The notes beneath the pieces are model-generated. The model had not been told where the DNA came from and searched no databases. It was given only the letters and a program-made list of their open reading frames with translations. A program made the position numbers and the translations under genes. DNA of 7,019 nt from Microcaldota archaeon. Its GTDB lineage: Archaea > Micrarchaeota > Micrarchaeia > Norongarragalinales > UBA8480. Positions 6,761 to 7,019 of this stretch are shown here, piece by piece. Where the stretch lies: contig JAUYPK010000129.1 of NCBI GenBank assembly GCA_030697615.1, forward strand, positions 1 through 7,019, in the 5' to 3' direction. Each line of letters starts with the position of its first letter. Position 1 is the stretch's first letter.

Positions 6761-7019
6761 TTAATTGAATTGTTTTAATGGATTTGGAAGATAGTTAGTT
6801 AGAATCGCAACATTGGAATGGTCGCGAATTACATCTCCGAATTTACCTTCAATATCGCGGATAATTCCATGTAGTTCAGCGACATTGCGCGCATCGATAT
6901 CAATTTCTAGATCCCAATTGCCGATTACGCGGGTTATGTAGCAAATGTTCGGGTGACGTTCGCAGTAATTGATAAGCTCCTTTTCCTTTTCAGGTGTTAT
7001 GTGCTGGAACCAAAAGAAA
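6761..7019 (-). CDS. Partial Lrp/AsnC-family transcriptional regulator (C-terminal 85 residues)
   Basis: On the minus strand an open frame enters from the right edge and ends at a TAA (6763-6761), giving 85 residues with the start outside the window. The order of features fits the C-terminal ligand-binding/oligomerisation (RAM) domain of Lrp/AsnC regulators: an ITPEKEKELINYC helix, HPNICYITRVIGNWDLEIDI with the characteristic G-x-W/Y-D-L strand, a second helix, then KFGDVIRDHSNVAIL and a short NYLP tail. That WDLEIDI...FGDVIRD pairing is typical of archaeal family members. The DNA-binding HTH would be N-terminal and is not visible, so a regulator function is inferred from the family; it may instead be a stand-alone RAM or a tandem-domain protein. 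The target and effector cannot be told. It is co-oriented with UPF0147, 101 bases upstream of it. Confidence 0.8.
   Translation of the reverse strand, partial: FFWFQHITPEKEKELINYCERHPNICYITRVIGNWDLEIDIDARNVAELHGIIRDIEGKFGDVIRDHSNVAILTNYLPNPLKQFN

Noticed and set aside
1..7019. CRISPR array, tRNA, rRNA, insertion sequence or attachment site
   Set aside because: No regularly spaced repeats, no tRNA-like or rRNA-like stretches, no transposase or integrase motifs were seen on reading both strands; the window is nearly filled by coding sequence.

Overview
The window looks archaeal. It carries both subunits of the archaea-specific replicative polymerase PolD as a two-gene unit (small subunit DP1, then large subunit DP2), a UPF0147-family protein, and the C-terminal end of an Lrp/AsnC-type regulator. 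None of the intact genes has an obvious Shine-Dalgarno sequence, and A/T-rich TATA-like boxes lie upstream, as expected for archaeal leaderless or short-leader transcription. PolD rules out Thermoproteota/Crenarchaeota as normally constituted. A partial Cys-rich surface protein and compact spacing would suit a DPANN or euryarchaeal lineage (a Diapherotrites- or Micrarchaeota-like source is a guess only). GC content looks moderate by eye and was not counted.

Layout, left to right. 1-1281 (+): 3' part of a gene for a secreted or surface protein with an Ig/BIG2-like segment followed by a Cys-rich segment; its start lies outside the window. 1282-1298: T-rich run, probable terminator for that gene. 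1314-4736 (-): PolD large subunit DP2, complete, intein-free, with the catalytic NCDGDE motif, three zinc sites and a PCNA-binding-like C-terminus. 4733-6253 (-): PolD small subunit DP1 with OB fold and Mre11-like phosphoesterase domain; its stop overlaps the DP2 start as ATGA. 6254-6380: spacer with candidate TATA boxes for the PolD operon. 6381-6659 (-): UPF0147 protein. 6660-6760: spacer with a TATA-like element and a small GC-rich inverted repeat. 6761-7019 (-): C-terminal ligand-binding domain of an Lrp/AsnC-like regulator, cut by the window edge.

How the genes work together: DP1 and DP2 form the heterodimeric replicative DNA polymerase (polymerase in DP2, 3'-5' proofreading in DP1), and the ATGA junction suggests coupled translation. 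Four genes (Lrp-like, UPF0147, DP1, DP2) are co-oriented on the minus strand, but spacers of 101 and 127 bases with promoter-like elements suggest that DP1-DP2 has its own promoter. The surface-protein gene converges on DP2 with a 32-base gap and is probably functionally unrelated. I see no mobile element, CRISPR array, tRNA or rRNA. This is mostly a core replication locus; the points most worth a second look are a His-to-Asp change in the DP1 metal-binding motif, the DP1 start choice, and the fast-evolving surface protein.
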